Of a DNA stretch of 64,000 nucleotides, positions 9,834 to 20,199 are shown piece after piece. The translations under genes and the position numbers were made by a program. The DNA lies in assembly GCA_023627715.1 (NCBI GenBank), contig JAMAHW010000085.1, forward strand, positions 124,001 to 188,000, read 5' to 3'. The stretch is from Periconia sp. R9002. Its lineage: Eukaryota; Ascomycota; Dothideomycetes; Pleosporales; Periconiaceae. The notes beneath the pieces were generated by a model, which worked only from the letters and a program-made list of their open reading frames with translations, was not told where the DNA came from and did no database searches. Within the stretch, counting starts at the first letter, position 1. Each line of letters begins with the position of its first letter.

Positions 9834-11348
9834 ATGGCAGAGCTGATTTTGGGAGCTGTCGCTTTCGGCGTCGGAACCCCAGGGGTTATTATTGCATTCG
9901 CAGAATGTGGAGAATACATCCAAAAGAAAGTCCAGACATTCAAAGACGCCCCAGCTATTGTTAAAGAGCTTGATCAATTCGGCTATGAGCTACACCAGGG
10001 TAAAATCAAGATTAATCTAGAGCTTGCGGAATGGGCAAATTCTCTGGATGATATCGATCAATCAATCAAAAATTCCATTGGAGACCACATCAGCAAACTG
10101 CGCGCCGTTGTCATAGAAGTCGAACACTGTCTGTCTGACATGATGGACAAGAACGGTCAGGTGCGACGCTTGTACTTCACTTTTATCGGCGAAAGAAAGG
10201 CACAGCGTGTTGTCAAAGTACTCAAGAACTGGCAAAATGAGTTCTTCAACATCATCGCTCTCATCGACATGAGAAATAGGATCGCTCATCAGGATGTCAG
10301 TCTCCCTCGGAGTAAATATGTCCCAAAGCATTGTAGCTCCTTATCCACTAATTCCGATCTTCTCTTTGGCACCGCAGAGATCTTGAGGAGAGGCTCAGTG
10401 GAAGAAATATCGGTTCTTGTGGAGCAAAAACAACTTTTTAGTGCCAACACAACTTCAGACATTCGAGAAGTAGCATCGATTTTAGCCAGTCATTCCCTTC
10501 AAAATGCATCCGGTGGGGGGATTCTAAAATGCCTGGGTTACAGGGAGCAAGGAAAGAGCGCAGAGTTGGTTTTCGAGTTGCCCACATCCGCACGGAAACC
10601 ATGCCTGCTAAGCGATGCCATCATCGCAGATCAAAACGGACGCTATGGCGGAAGTTATTCGTTGGATTCTCGATACCTTGTCGCTCGCCAGTTATGTGAT
10701 ACTATTATCAGAGTATTCACTTTGGGCCTGGTTCACAAGAGTATTCGTACAGACACAATCCTCCTTGTCAATGAAGAAGACAAATTGGGCAACCGGGAAC
10801 AGTCGGTTGCACCTTACTCCAATACTCTTGGACTTCCTTATCTGACCACATGGACTCTTCTTCGCAAAGCCACTGGTACAACCTCGGGGCCTGGCGTTTC
10901 TGAAACAATAGAAGACTTCTACCGCCACCCGAAGAGACAAGGCATACAGCCAGAGCAGCGGTATAACTTCGGTCATGATGTCTATAGCCTGGGTGTATGT
11001 CTCCTAGAGATCGGCCTTTGGGAGCCCTTCTTCACATCAAACAAGACGATAAGTCTGTCGCCATTATACAAAGAAGTCGCGGTTCAACAGGGTTTTGTCA
11101 AGCAGATGCATGCTGATAGGATCGAACAACTGACTTGGCCCGCGATTGTTCCAAAGGTGCTGCTATTTATGGCTCAATACATTGTACCGCAGCGGATGGG
11201 AGTCGCCTTTTCTCAGTTGGTTGTTGCGTGCTTGACCTGCTTGGAAGGTGGGATGGGAGATCCTGAGTGTTTCAGGAAAAGTCAGCCAGAAGCAGCGATA
11301 CGATTTAACGACTTAATTTCGCAGTCTTTTACATTCGCGACTGCATGA
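9834..11348 (+). CDS. HeLo-like domain fused to a pseudokinase (MLKL-like layout)
   Basis: I chose the ATG at 9834 because the protein then opens with MAELILGAVAFGVG, the hydrophobic first helix typical of fungal HeLo-like (HELL/HET-S-related) domains. The open frame extends further upstream without an ATG-supported reason. The product has 504 residues and no introns. Residues 1 to about 150 are a helical bundle. Residues about 230-480 have a kinase fold: the region of the catalytic loop reads GLVHKSIRTDTILL (about 298-311), where the catalytic Asp is replaced. No DFG is present (LPYLTTWTLLR instead). The C-lobe signature YNFGHDVYSLGVCLLEIG is kept. HeLo-type domains act at membranes in fungal regulated cell death and are structurally related to the MLKL four-helix bundle. 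The pseudokinase would be the control module. This role is inference from family knowledge. Confidence 0.85.
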   Translation: MAELILGAVAFGVGTPGVIIAFAECGEYIQKKVQTFKDAPAIVKELDQFGYELHQGKIKINLELAEWANSLDDIDQSIKNSIGDHISKLRAVVIEVEHCLSDMMDKNGQVRRLYFTFIGERKAQRVVKVLKNWQNEFFNIIALIDMRNRIAHQDVSLPRSKYVPKHCSSLSTNSDLLFGTAEILRRGSVEEISVLVEQKQLFSANTTSDIREVASILASHSLQNASGGGILKCLGYREQGKSAELVFELPTSARKPCLLSDAIIADQNGRYGGSYSLDSRYLVARQLCDTIIRVFTLGLVHKSIRTDTILLVNEEDKLGNREQSVAPYSNTLGLPYLTTWTLLRKATGTTSGPGVSETIEDFYRHPKRQGIQPEQRYNFGHDVYSLGVCLLEIGLWEPFFTSNKTISLSPLYKEVAVQQGFVKQMHADRIEQLTWPAIVPKVLLFMAQYIVPQRMGVAFSQLVVACLTCLEGGMGDPECFRKSQPEAAIRFNDLISQSFTFATA

Positions 11349-12428
11349 TGTTAGTGTATACATGTCTTTCTTCGTTTTGTTATCAGTTAAGTGCAGTTTG
11401 TTTTAGATACCAATTTCGAGCGTACAAAGTTAGTTCTATGCAAGCGGGCTGGTTTCAGTACAATATCTCAATGCGCTACACGACGCATTGTCCTGGTAGC
11501 ATCAATTTGAATCAATTTGAATTTGATCCTCACAGAGTATCACTACCCTGGGTATCGACACAGGTGGAGGGGGTACACTGGGTAACGTCCTTGGCCGGAA
11601 CGGGCACACAGGCAACTAAGTGCGCACGTGATAAAATTATGTAATGATTTTGGTTAGTAAAACTTGAACTCCGTCCCGTCTTGGTAGCATATTCCTACCC
11701 AAGTTCTACCAAATACATAATTTTCCATGCTGCAAATACCCATGTACGTGCATATATACGATGAGTAGTCCATTGTATAACAAATCACAAGTATTATATA
11801 ACTCGATAGGTGTTTCGAATAGTAACGCGATACGGACTGTGAAAAGAGCTGTTTTATTAGCGAAATTTGTTAATTGCGTAGGTTTCTATTCACATATTTG
11901 GGACATCGCTACGGTATAATGCATCCTATGAGATGGTGTTGTGAATTCGTCACGATCCAATGTACCGGGCTAGTCATGACATAGTTTGGGCTGTACATTT
12001 TGAATGACAACTACCCAGAAAATGCAAACATAACAGACCTAACAGAGATCGATTTTAACAAGGATTTCGAAAAATATCAATCGGGCTCCAATCAAAAGTC
12101 CTAAGTGTGAAATCGTTAAATTCATCGAACATTATCCATAGAAACAAGAATAGGAGAGAGACTCTGTTTCTAATTGGAATATAAGTATTGGCTGTTAATG
12201 GCGAGTATGATGCTCATATCCAGAAATAATAATTCTCCCGCTTCGGAACTTCCGGTCATACCATGTCTCCAAGCACATTTAATACAGTCGAGAGAGCGTT
12301 CCTGAAACCCGACCCTCTAATTCCACTGAAAAACAGCCCGCCAGCTGAATTAAAGCAAACTGCATTCACGCAACGTGAACGCACACTACTTTCCAGCACA
12401 ATCCACGTTCTGGCCAGCGCAACGTTAT
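11349..12428. other. intergenic, no gene seen
   Basis: This 1.1-kb AT-rich spacer lies between two genes pointing the same way. Only short open frames occur. It should hold the terminator of the pseudokinase gene and the promoter of the RBR gene. Confidence 0.5.
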
Positions 12429-13919
12429 ATGAACACGATGAGCGACTCAGCACTTTCAATTCCTGAAATTCGCAGTAGGAAACAACGACGCAATTTCAAG
12501 AAAGCACAACGGCGTATATCCGAATATGCAAGACACCGAATAATATCGCACACACCAGACACTCCCAAACTCCCCCCACCACCAGAGCACCCGGAAGGAT
12601 CCGAAATATACGAGTGCGTAGTATGCCTGGAATCTGTATCTACCGAAAATTTCACTATAACCTGTGACGCGCACGTCGTATGCGACGACTGCATTCCTCT
12701 CTTCTTCAACCATGCCCTCGCGAACCTGGGCGAGTTCCCAGCAAGATGCTGCACCCAGCAAGTACTCCAGCCCAGAATGTACGCCCATCTACTCTCCCCT
12801 CAAGTCCTCGAACAGTACATGCGCCGAGCGCGGGAGCACTTCACCAAGATCCATCTCCGAGTCTACTGCGCCCAACGCTCCTGCGGAACCTTCATCCCCA
12901 GAACAAGAATCCTCTCGCGACGCGGCTCCCAAATCGCAGATTGTCACGAATGCAGAAAGCTTACATGCGCGGGCTGCAAGGGTGAATGGAAGAATCGGTG
13001 GCACATTTGCGAAAAGCGCTCTGAAGGCGTGCCCGACTGGCTCCCGGAGTACACGCAAGAATGCCGGATCAAGCGATGTCCACGCTGCAGCATCTTCGTA
13101 GAACTCAAAGAAGCGTGTAATCATATGACATGCGACTTTTGTAAATTCGAATTCTGCTTCATTTGTCTTCGCAGCTGGAGAAGCTTCCACGATGAGTGTC
13201 CGGCGTACGGTGATCCGGAATACGACGAAGAAGGATTCGAGGTTGTGGCGCGTGGTCTTCATCGTCTGACCGGTCTTGATAGAAATGGGTATGACGTTTT
13301 CGGAAAGCATCATTCTGCAGACGACGACAATCATCAAGTTGTGAGTGAGAGTGAGGATATGCGGTCAACAACTGGCGAAAATGATACCGATCCGAATAGG
13401 CACGCAGCCATAATCGATGGAGAGCGTGTTATCAATGTAACAGTACCATTCCGAACCCACACGGAAGCCAGACTTGTAAACTTCAGACAACTAGATTGTC
13501 AGCACCAGTTAGTAGGTTTCTTCCTGAACCAGGGGTTCTCCACCACCTGTCAGTTTTGTGAAGTTCGTCTGGTTGGTGGAATGTGCTACCAGAGATGTCA
13601 GTGGTGTGCAGTGAGAATCTGCTGGGACTGCTGGCTCAACGGGTCCCACGACCATCCAGAAACCCGGGGGTTGGACTTTATGCTCGGTCCGATTCAGTGG
13701 GCTGAGCAAGGTTTCCCGCCTTTCAAGGCGGCCCGTCGTGAGGTGGTTGATGTTGAAGACGGTGACTTTGGGGTGAAGGAGATGTTTGAGAAGGCTGAAG
13801 ATGATGCTCGCCACTATGGATACTGGTACGATGTAGTCGAGGATGTTGGACTACCTGGTGCTGTTTTCACGTTTCGTCGTGATACCAATCAGTTTTGGCG
13901 GTTACCAGTAGAATATTGA
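12429..13919 (+). CDS. RBR-type E3 ubiquitin ligase
   Basis: An intronless frame of 496 residues from the first in-frame ATG. The RING1 finger starts at YECVVCLES (about residue 60) with its Cys/His ligands spread over about 50 residues. The in-between finger follows (CAQRSCGTFIP ... CHECRKLTCAGC). RING2 begins CPRCSIFVELKEACNHMTC and continues CKFEFCFIC. The Cys in EACNHMTC corresponds to the acceptor Cys of RBR ligases, which take ubiquitin from an E2 before passing it to the substrate. A second Cys-rich patch (CQFCEVRLVGGMCYQRCQWC, then CWDC) lies near residue 390-420 and may bind another zinc. No membrane segment is seen. It lies next to a kinase containing ubiquitin-like domains and a death-type pseudokinase, which suggests a link but does not prove one. 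Substrates are unknown. Confidence 0.88.
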   Translation: MNTMSDSALSIPEIRSRKQRRNFKKAQRRISEYARHRIISHTPDTPKLPPPPEHPEGSEIYECVVCLESVSTENFTITCDAHVVCDDCIPLFFNHALANLGEFPARCCTQQVLQPRMYAHLLSPQVLEQYMRRAREHFTKIHLRVYCAQRSCGTFIPRTRILSRRGSQIADCHECRKLTCAGCKGEWKNRWHICEKRSEGVPDWLPEYTQECRIKRCPRCSIFVELKEACNHMTCDFCKFEFCFICLRSWRSFHDECPAYGDPEYDEEGFEVVARGLHRLTGLDRNGYDVFGKHHSADDDNHQVVSESEDMRSTTGENDTDPNRHAAIIDGERVINVTVPFRTHTEARLVNFRQLDCQHQLVGFFLNQGFSTTCQFCEVRLVGGMCYQRCQWCAVRICWDCWLNGSHDHPETRGLDFMLGPIQWAEQGFPPFKAARREVVDVEDGDFGVKEMFEKAEDDARHYGYWYDVVEDVGLPGAVFTFRRDTNQFWRLPVEY

Positions 13920-14057
13920 TATGGATTGTTTTGGCATTTCGTTATGATACCCATTCTGTTTTTCTATTGCAATCAGAAGTTCAATATGTAAATATCGTCA
14001 AAAGCCTACTTTTCACTATCCACATCCCACACCCCCCTTCCACCTTGCCCCTTCCCA

Positions 14058-15500
14058 TCAAATCTTAGCCCTCCAATCCCACCCAACCAACGACCACCGA
14101 CAAACCACCAACAACGCGCCCCCAACAAAAAACGACGTCCCCGCCCACGCATTCGCATACGTATAACTCCCACCCCCATACTGAATCAGCGCGCCCGCCA
14201 GCGGGGGCCCCGTCAAGCTCGCAAAGCTCACAATCGTAAACGCCATGCCCATCCGCACACCGGCCTTCTTCAAGTCCTGCTCCTTGCTGCACTTCCCGAT
14301 AACGGCGGGCCACAGGGCCTGCACGACGGCGCTGCCGGACCCGTAGATGGCGGCGAAGGCGTATAGCGCGCCCACGGTGGAGATGCCGATCCACGCGAAC
14401 ATCATGATGCCGCAGAGGAAGGCGAAGGGGATGAGGGTGTTGAGGCTGCCGATTTTGTCGGCGTAGTAGGTTGGGAGTGCGCGGAAGATGAAGCCCATGC
14501 AGACTGTCACTAGTAGGAGGTTGATTGAGGAACCGTAGGGGATGCCGAGGACGTTGCGCCCGTACGACCCGATGTAGAAAAACGCAAAGTACAGTCCCCA
14601 GAAGTTGAAGAAGTTGGCGGCGCAGTAGAGTGCGTAGGGAGCGTCACGGAAGGAAGCTAGGTCGACGATTGCCCCGCTTTTGCGAGGGGGGAGGCGGGTG
14701 CGGTAGAGGGCAATGGTGACGATGTTGAAGGCCGCCATGATGAATCCGATGATGCGGATCGTCCATGCAAACCCGATGCGCGGGAGACACTGCTGGACGA
14801 TAACGGGAAATATAACGCCTCCTGTGCAGGACCCTAATGCCGTGATGCCCAGTGCGAAGGCACGCCGTTTGACAAAGTACGTTGAGACAAGCGCCATGGA
14901 GGGGCAGAATTGGAGGCCGTTCGCGATACCCATACAGACCCCCTGCGTGAGGAAGAGCTGCCACACCTCTGTACTCTCTGCCATGGTGAAAATCCCTACG
15001 ATCTGGAAGATACTCCCCGCTATGTAGACGGGACGGAAAAGTCCAGCATCGGTAGCGCGTCCGGTTAAAGTGCCGATACCGAAGAGGAGGAAGATTTGAA
15101 TAGAGCCTATCCATGAGATGGTCGAGGGTTGGATACCGAGGGTGGTCTGGTAATACGTCTGGTACACGCCAAACGAAGTGATGAAGCCAAAGGTGTTGAA
15201 GATTGTGAGATGGGTGCAAAAGACCTGGATCCAGGCCTGTTTCCCGCCGTCTGGCGCGGGTCCCGGGTCGGCCCAGCTGGACGCTGCTGCGGATCTGCGA
15301 GAGAAGACTCTTGACATGCCTGGCGGCTTTTCTTGATCGGTCTTGGCATCTTGGTGGCTGCGGTCGTGGTCTTCGGTTTGGTGGATGCTGCGCTGGATCT
15401 CGTGGTCCCGTGTGCTGGGCCAGGCACTGAGTCCACGTTCGACATCCTCGTATACGCTGCCATTGTCGTTGTGGACACTTTCACTGTTTACTGCCGCCAT
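14058..15500 (-). CDS. MFS transporter, monocarboxylate-porter type
   Basis: An intronless frame of 480 residues beginning MAAVNSES. A hydrophilic N-terminal tail of about 85 residues ends at PDGGKQAWIQVF, the DGG-W entry signature of fungal monocarboxylate-like and riboflavin-like porters (MCH family). About 12 membrane segments follow. FGVYQTYYQ and SWIGSIQIFLLFGIGTLTGRATD are typical of the first two helices and loop of this family. It should sit in the plasma membrane or an internal membrane and exchange small organic acids, vitamins or related solutes. The gene converges on the RBR ligase gene, with about 140 bp between stop codons. Substrate specificity cannot be read from the sequence. 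Confidence 0.88.
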   Translation of the reverse strand: MAAVNSESVHNDNGSVYEDVERGLSAWPSTRDHEIQRSIHQTEDHDRSHQDAKTDQEKPPGMSRVFSRRSAAASSWADPGPAPDGGKQAWIQVFCTHLTIFNTFGFITSFGVYQTYYQTTLGIQPSTISWIGSIQIFLLFGIGTLTGRATDAGLFRPVYIAGSIFQIVGIFTMAESTEVWQLFLTQGVCMGIANGLQFCPSMALVSTYFVKRRAFALGITALGSCTGGVIFPVIVQQCLPRIGFAWTIRIIGFIMAAFNIVTIALYRTRLPPRKSGAIVDLASFRDAPYALYCAANFFNFWGLYFAFFYIGSYGRNVLGIPYGSSINLLLVTVCMGFIFRALPTYYADKIGSLNTLIPFAFLCGIMMFAWIGISTVGALYAFAAIYGSGSAVVQALWPAVIGKCSKEQDLKKAGVRMGMAFTIVSFASLTGPPLAGALIQYGGGSYTYANAWAGTSFFVGGALLVVCRWSLVGWDWRAKI

Positions 15501-16527
15501 TTTCGCAGCAATGCTTTGGCCTCCGCTCGTGTGTATGTGCGGGCACGGGTGGGGACAGTTCCAGCGTGTTGGTGGTGTTCGAGTGGAGTCGTTATAACCA
15601 ACTCCCCCGCAAACTCCAACGAACGCAATTCCGAAGTTCGCATGACGAAATTTTGTTATTTCCGGGTGGAAAGAGTCATTGATGCTCTTACCGATGCCGC
15701 TTTACCCAACAACAACTAGCAGAGATGCCGGTGTTGCAGATCATTCGCCAATACAGAACCATGGTGTCGGCTTATCGGCTAAACGTCTGCAGGGCCAGAT
15801 CTTCGGCCTTTGAATGTTCCATGGGTCAAAGAGAGCAAATCATCGAGAACAATGGTAGGAGTCTTGGCTAGGTGGTGCTGCTTGAGGCAATCATGTCAGT
15901 TCCTAAATGATGGAAAATCGGTTGTTAAACTGACTTCGATATCATGGCATGCAATACTTAGCGTGTCTTGTTGGGATTGGCAAATGCAAGAACTCCATGT
16001 GCAGTGCGTCGAGGACGCTCTGAATGGACAGTCGGTTATTGAACCTGCCAACTACGTGTACAGCATGCTGCATTGTATGCACAACGACTTCGATAACTCA
16101 CTAAAGCAAGCTGCTTCTCCGCACCATGCGACTCGGCAATCGTTTCCGGAAAAATGATCAAAAGATACGTGGATGTAGTTATCAAAGGGATGTTGCATAT
16201 CATCGCAGAGTATTAGATTACTTATAGTATCGAGGAAGAATCATAATAACGTCCTCGGCCAGCACGTGCACACGGAGCAGATGCAGTTATTGCGACAGGT
16301 CACAACGCAAAAAGATGACTTGAATCATTTACAGCAGCAGAATCCTATAATAGAATCTAACACAAAATTGTGTCAAAGCGCGCATGCAAGATCTATTCTT
16401 AAACCCTCACATCTATCAAATCAATATCCATCTAATCAATCAAACTCGCTCTAAAAAATCTAACACTCTATCTCTAGGGTATCTCCCAAATCCCACCTCC
16501 CACCTCCCATCTTCCCCCTTCTCTCTA
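15501..16527. other. intergenic, no gene seen
   Basis: 1.0 kb between the MFS start codon and the methyltransferase stop codon. Small open frames lack support. The left part should be the MFS promoter and the right part the 3' flank of the methyltransferase gene. Confidence 0.5.
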
Positions 16528-17706
16528 TCAAACCCAACAAATCCGAAACACCAAATAAGAATTCTCATCGCCCCTCCCAACACCCCTCCTCTTCTCCAGC
16601 CCAAACCTCTCCACAATCCTCAACCTCTTCCCCTCTTTAATCGGCAAATCATCCTCGTTGAGAAACGCCGCCTCCGCCGTGTCCGGGATGCCCTCGAACT
16701 TGCCGACCTTGCGGACCGTGACGACAAGCCAGAAGACGCCCGAGGGGACGAGGAGATGCGCGGCGCAGTCGCGCAGCCAGGACGCGTGTTCGGGGGCGTA
16801 GACGACGTCTGCGGCGAAGAGCATGTGCGCTGTTGATTCCAGCGCGGGTGGTGGGACGGACCAGTCCAGGAGACTCGTTGTTACAGGGCATGATGTTGAG
16901 TTTTCTGAGGTGGTGGGGAAGTTGGTGGCGATGTTGCGCTGGAGGTTTTGCAGGACCGTGGGGTGGTAATCCGTCGCCGAGATGTGGAATGGGGAAGGTG
17001 ATATGGTGGGGAGGAGTTTGGCGAGGGTTAAGCTGACGAGACCGGTTCCAGCGCCGAGTTCGATGATGTTGGCGGAAGCTGGGAGGGAGGTGAGGCCGAA
17101 ACGTGATGGATCTTCGCACATGAGGCTTGAGAAGACGATGCTGGCGCCCCAACTCTGGAGTCCCACGTCCGTGTGGTCTGTATCAGAAAGCGGGGCATCG
17201 TTGAGCTGGATGTCGATGGTTTTGCCGGGCGCGATTCCTTTGTCGTGAATAGGGAAAGAGAAGTCGCGGGTCAGGCTTTCGTCGGCGGCGTCGCCGGAAG
17301 CGTTGTGGTCACTGAAGGATCCTAGCACGAACGCGGCATCGTCTACGATCTGAGACCGCTCTTCTTCGTCATCGAGGTCCAATTCTTCGGCGCGGCCGAT
17401 CAGGCTCGTGAGCCAGCGTACCGCGAAGGCTTTCTCGAATTCGTCCGCGCGCAGGGCTGCGAGGGCTGATTCCGCGTTGGTCGCGGCGGACTGGCTGTCT
17501 ATCTCATCTTCGGAAGCGTAACCGGAATCAGCTTGAGCGAGTTCAGCGACTCTACTTTTCCCCAGAGAAGTGGGAAGGCGCAGTGGGCAGTATAGCGCTT
17601 GGAGATTATGTAGGGCTCCTTTTATGGTGGACGCGGGAACAGTGAGCAGAGTCCGGATCGGTGGAAGACTGCTCGATGGAGGCGAACAGCAAGTGGAGAC
17701 GCTCAT
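16528..17706 (-). CDS. METTL21-like (Methyltransf_16) protein lysine methyltransferase
   Basis: An intronless frame of 392 residues. A helical N-terminal part (about 1-150) precedes the class I SAM-dependent fold. Motif I is IELGAGTGLVSL (about residue 220). It is preceded by the family-typical GLQSWGASIVFS, where the cosubstrate pocket begins. A later acidic strand, AADVVYAPEHASWL, corresponds to the post-II region of this family. No signal peptide or membrane segment is present. Relatives (METTL21, EFM, FAM86 groups) methylate lysines of translation factors and chaperones. The N-terminal extension resembles fungal EFM2-type proteins, but I cannot assign the target. Its start codon faces an 850-bp spacer. 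Confidence 0.8.
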   Translation of the reverse strand: MSVSTCCSPPSSSLPPIRTLLTVPASTIKGALHNLQALYCPLRLPTSLGKSRVAELAQADSGYASEDEIDSQSAATNAESALAALRADEFEKAFAVRWLTSLIGRAEELDLDDEEERSQIVDDAAFVLGSFSDHNASGDAADESLTRDFSFPIHDKGIAPGKTIDIQLNDAPLSDTDHTDVGLQSWGASIVFSSLMCEDPSRFGLTSLPASANIIELGAGTGLVSLTLAKLLPTISPSPFHISATDYHPTVLQNLQRNIATNFPTTSENSTSCPVTTSLLDWSVPPPALESTAHMLFAADVVYAPEHASWLRDCAAHLLVPSGVFWLVVTVRKVGKFEGIPDTAEAAFLNEDDLPIKEGKRLRIVERFGLEKRRGVGRGDENSYLVFRICWV

Positions 17707-18555
17707 TTGAGTGCAGTGGAAAGCTTAGAACGAAAGTCACGGGAAACAAGAAGGAGTGGGGAGGATGTCTGGGGAAAAGAGTGGGAAAGAGTGTGGGGAA
17801 GGGAAAGATGAGGAAGATAGACGGATAAGAAAGAAACGATAAGGAAGCGAGAGAGTTGAAAGAGGAAAGTTGTTTCAGCATTAGTATACTCTTTAGTCTA
17901 ACCTCATAAGTTCGGGGGATTTTTGTATTAGTAGTGTGCCATCTTGGTGTGAGAATTTTCACCGCCTCCTGTCATCTTGTGAGGTCGGCAAACGTGCCTG
18001 GAGGGATACATGGTACTGGTGATAGTGCACCGAGGTACATTACGACCCTCCCTGCTCTGATAAGAAGGAGATTTGAGCAGATGTATGCGATGAATGTAAC
18101 CGGTATCTGTATACTGAACGGTAGTAGGAATATCGTGAGATTTGTGATATTTTTCGTTCATCTTCACAAAAAACTCGGCGAACAAAAAAAAAAAGACGGT
18201 CGCCACGTGGGGGCTCTTCGGCAATCTAGGGACGCTAAGCCCAAAGTGGTTTGGGGTAACCGGATTGGATAAGCGTATCGATCACGTGCTCTGACCTTCA
18301 TTCAACATCAATCCAATTCGAGTCTTCTGATGGATGTTGAGCTATTCCATCTCGATCGATTCATACAGCATGGAAATATTAAGATTCTTCATAAATCCTG
18401 TGCCATGATGAGTCCAATCGCACTCCTGTAAGTACAAGATAGTCGAGATGAATGCACACTGACCAAGCAGATCCAGAGAAAGTAGGTACATAATTTCATA
18501 TACACATTGATTTAACAATTGTTCATAATTCTACACACTACCGCCATCCACAAAT
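17707..18555. other. intergenic, no gene seen
   Basis: Spacer of 849 bp with the methyltransferase promoter on the left and the 3' flank of the S28 peptidase gene on the right. A pyrimidine/purine-biased strip near 17715-17880 fits a fungal 5' untranslated region. No other feature is seen. Confidence 0.45.
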
Positions 18556-20199
18556 CTATCCTCTAAAGTACTTGACCGTCTTATTACTCTTGGGCCATTC
18601 GTAAACCCACCCCGCCAAAATCTCAACAGCTTCATCCATGACGGCCTTAGCGCCAGGACTAGCATCCGCATTCCTCGTTACCAAATCGCTGGTATGGAAC
18701 CCACCAGGCATCATCAACACGGGGAGCTGCTCGGTGCTCTTCAACGGGCCACCAGGACGGGCCTCGGCGCTGACCGTCGCCTCCCTCCACGGGTCCCTGT
18801 CGCCATTGACGTACAAAAGTCTGGACGTGTTGCGGTTGTCCCAACCGCCGGTCCACTTATTGACGTCCTCTTCCGTCTTGCCCTTCTTGATGCCGTACGT
18901 TTCACCGTTGGGACCGTCGGGGAAGAAGAGAGCGCATTGGTCGATCCAGTATTTGGAGTCGACGAGGCGGGACACGATGGATGGGCGGTCGGTGGGGGCG
19001 CCGTCTTGCCAGTAGCCAAAGGGCTCGTTGCACGTCATCCACACCCACGCACGGTCGATTTTGTTCTTGAGCGAAACGTCGCGGAAGAGGGGGCTGTTGA
19101 AGTCGTGGTTGTCGAAGCAGTATGTGTTGTATGTGCCCTTGAACTCCTCGTACCCGTAGTCCTCGCAGGTTCCGGGGAGGTAGGTCTCGTTCATCCATTT
19201 GGCGTAGCCGGCGACTGCTTTTTTGGCGCCCACGCCCTCGGGCCCGGGAATCGGGTGATAGGTGCTGTTGGTTCCGTTGGAAATGTTGAAGACACCCTCG
19301 ATGTGATCGCAGAATTGGTAGAAGCCGCTGTAGCCCGTGTACAGCTGGTTGCTCTGCCAAAGCCATGGGCCGTTCTCCAGAGCCGCCATGAAGTCGTCGT
19401 TATGGGTCACGTTCTGCAAGCCGAATTGCGTCTTGAGCTCAAGGACCTCATCGGCGGAGCCGTTGATGAGGATGTCATCCATGTAGTCAATGGCCAAGGA
19501 AAGATCCTTGGAGCAGTTTGCGGGCATGCCCTGCTGGACGGGGACAAAGTATCTCCAGAAGTCTGAAACGGCTTCAACGACCGCCGATGATGCGTGATAC
19601 GCCCAGAAAGTGCCTGGAGCCACGCTCTCGGTCCATGCAGTAAGAGCGCCAGAGTAAGAACCTCCCAGGAGTACCCAGGGAACATCCTGCGCATTGCTTG
19701 CATTGTACGCATCAAATGGCAGCTTAACGTTGCTGGCAAAGTTGACTAGATCCTGGATGGCATTATCTAGCGTGTGGTACTGCAGATTCTCAGACGTCAA
19801 TTCCGGGAATGGTGACGAAAACCCCCAATACCGGTGCTCAAGGCAAATAATGGCAGCACCGATTTTCTCCGCCAACACGCCAGTTGTCCTGTTCTTCGAC
19901 AAGTAGCTGGTATAGGGCGCAGCGTCGGCTTCACCGGGGGTGAACAGGATGACGGGCGAACCTGGTCCTTTCCAGAACTCGGTGCTGTACATGTACCATT
20001 GCGAGAAGTTGCCGGCTCCAGGGTTCTTGTGGTCCAGCTCTTGGATGAAAGTCGAGTTCTGGATCGTGGGTGTGGCAACGACGGCATCGGCGGGTAGGTG
20101 GAAAGAATTCATGCGGTGAGGGCGTACTTTTACATCGCCCTGAATACGAGCAGCAAAAGCCGCCGTGGCCGCAGACAAGAACACCAGAGACGACCACAT
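18556..20199 (-). CDS. secreted serine carboxypeptidase, family S28
   Basis: An intronless frame of 547 residues. The first ~16 residues (MWSSLVFLSAATAAFA) are a signal peptide, so the enzyme is secreted. The nucleophile motif is GGSYSG at 179-184 (Ser181). The Asp lies in VNGDRDPW (about 465) and the His in MPGGFHTSDL (about 500). This is the catalytic triad of prolyl carboxypeptidase/DPP2 enzymes. S28 enzymes of fungi cleave after proline, often at acidic pH, and help use proline-rich plant or animal proteins. Many N-glycosylation sequons (NXS/T) are visible, as expected for a secreted protein. Length is normal for the fungal family. The neighbouring genes do not point to a shared pathway. 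Confidence 0.92.
   Translation of the reverse strand: MWSSLVFLSAATAAFAARIQGDVKVRPHRMNSFHLPADAVVATPTIQNSTFIQELDHKNPGAGNFSQWYMYSTEFWKGPGSPVILFTPGEADAAPYTSYLSKNRTTGVLAEKIGAAIICLEHRYWGFSSPFPELTSENLQYHTLDNAIQDLVNFASNVKLPFDAYNASNAQDVPWVLLGGSYSGALTAWTESVAPGTFWAYHASSAVVEAVSDFWRYFVPVQQGMPANCSKDLSLAIDYMDDILINGSADEVLELKTQFGLQNVTHNDDFMAALENGPWLWQSNQLYTGYSGFYQFCDHIEGVFNISNGTNSTYHPIPGPEGVGAKKAVAGYAKWMNETYLPGTCEDYGYEEFKGTYNTYCFDNHDFNSPLFRDVSLKNKIDRAWVWMTCNEPFGYWQDGAPTDRPSIVSRLVDSKYWIDQCALFFPDGPNGETYGIKKGKTEEDVNKWTGGWDNRNTSRLLYVNGDRDPWREATVSAEARPGGPLKSTEQLPVLMMPGGFHTSDLVTRNADASPGAKAVMDEAVEILAGWVYEWPKSNKTVKYFRG

Noticed and set aside
18694..19566. 290-codon frame on the plus strand
   Set aside because: It lies antisense to the S28 peptidase gene and has the Val/Gly/Glu-rich composition of an antisense shadow.
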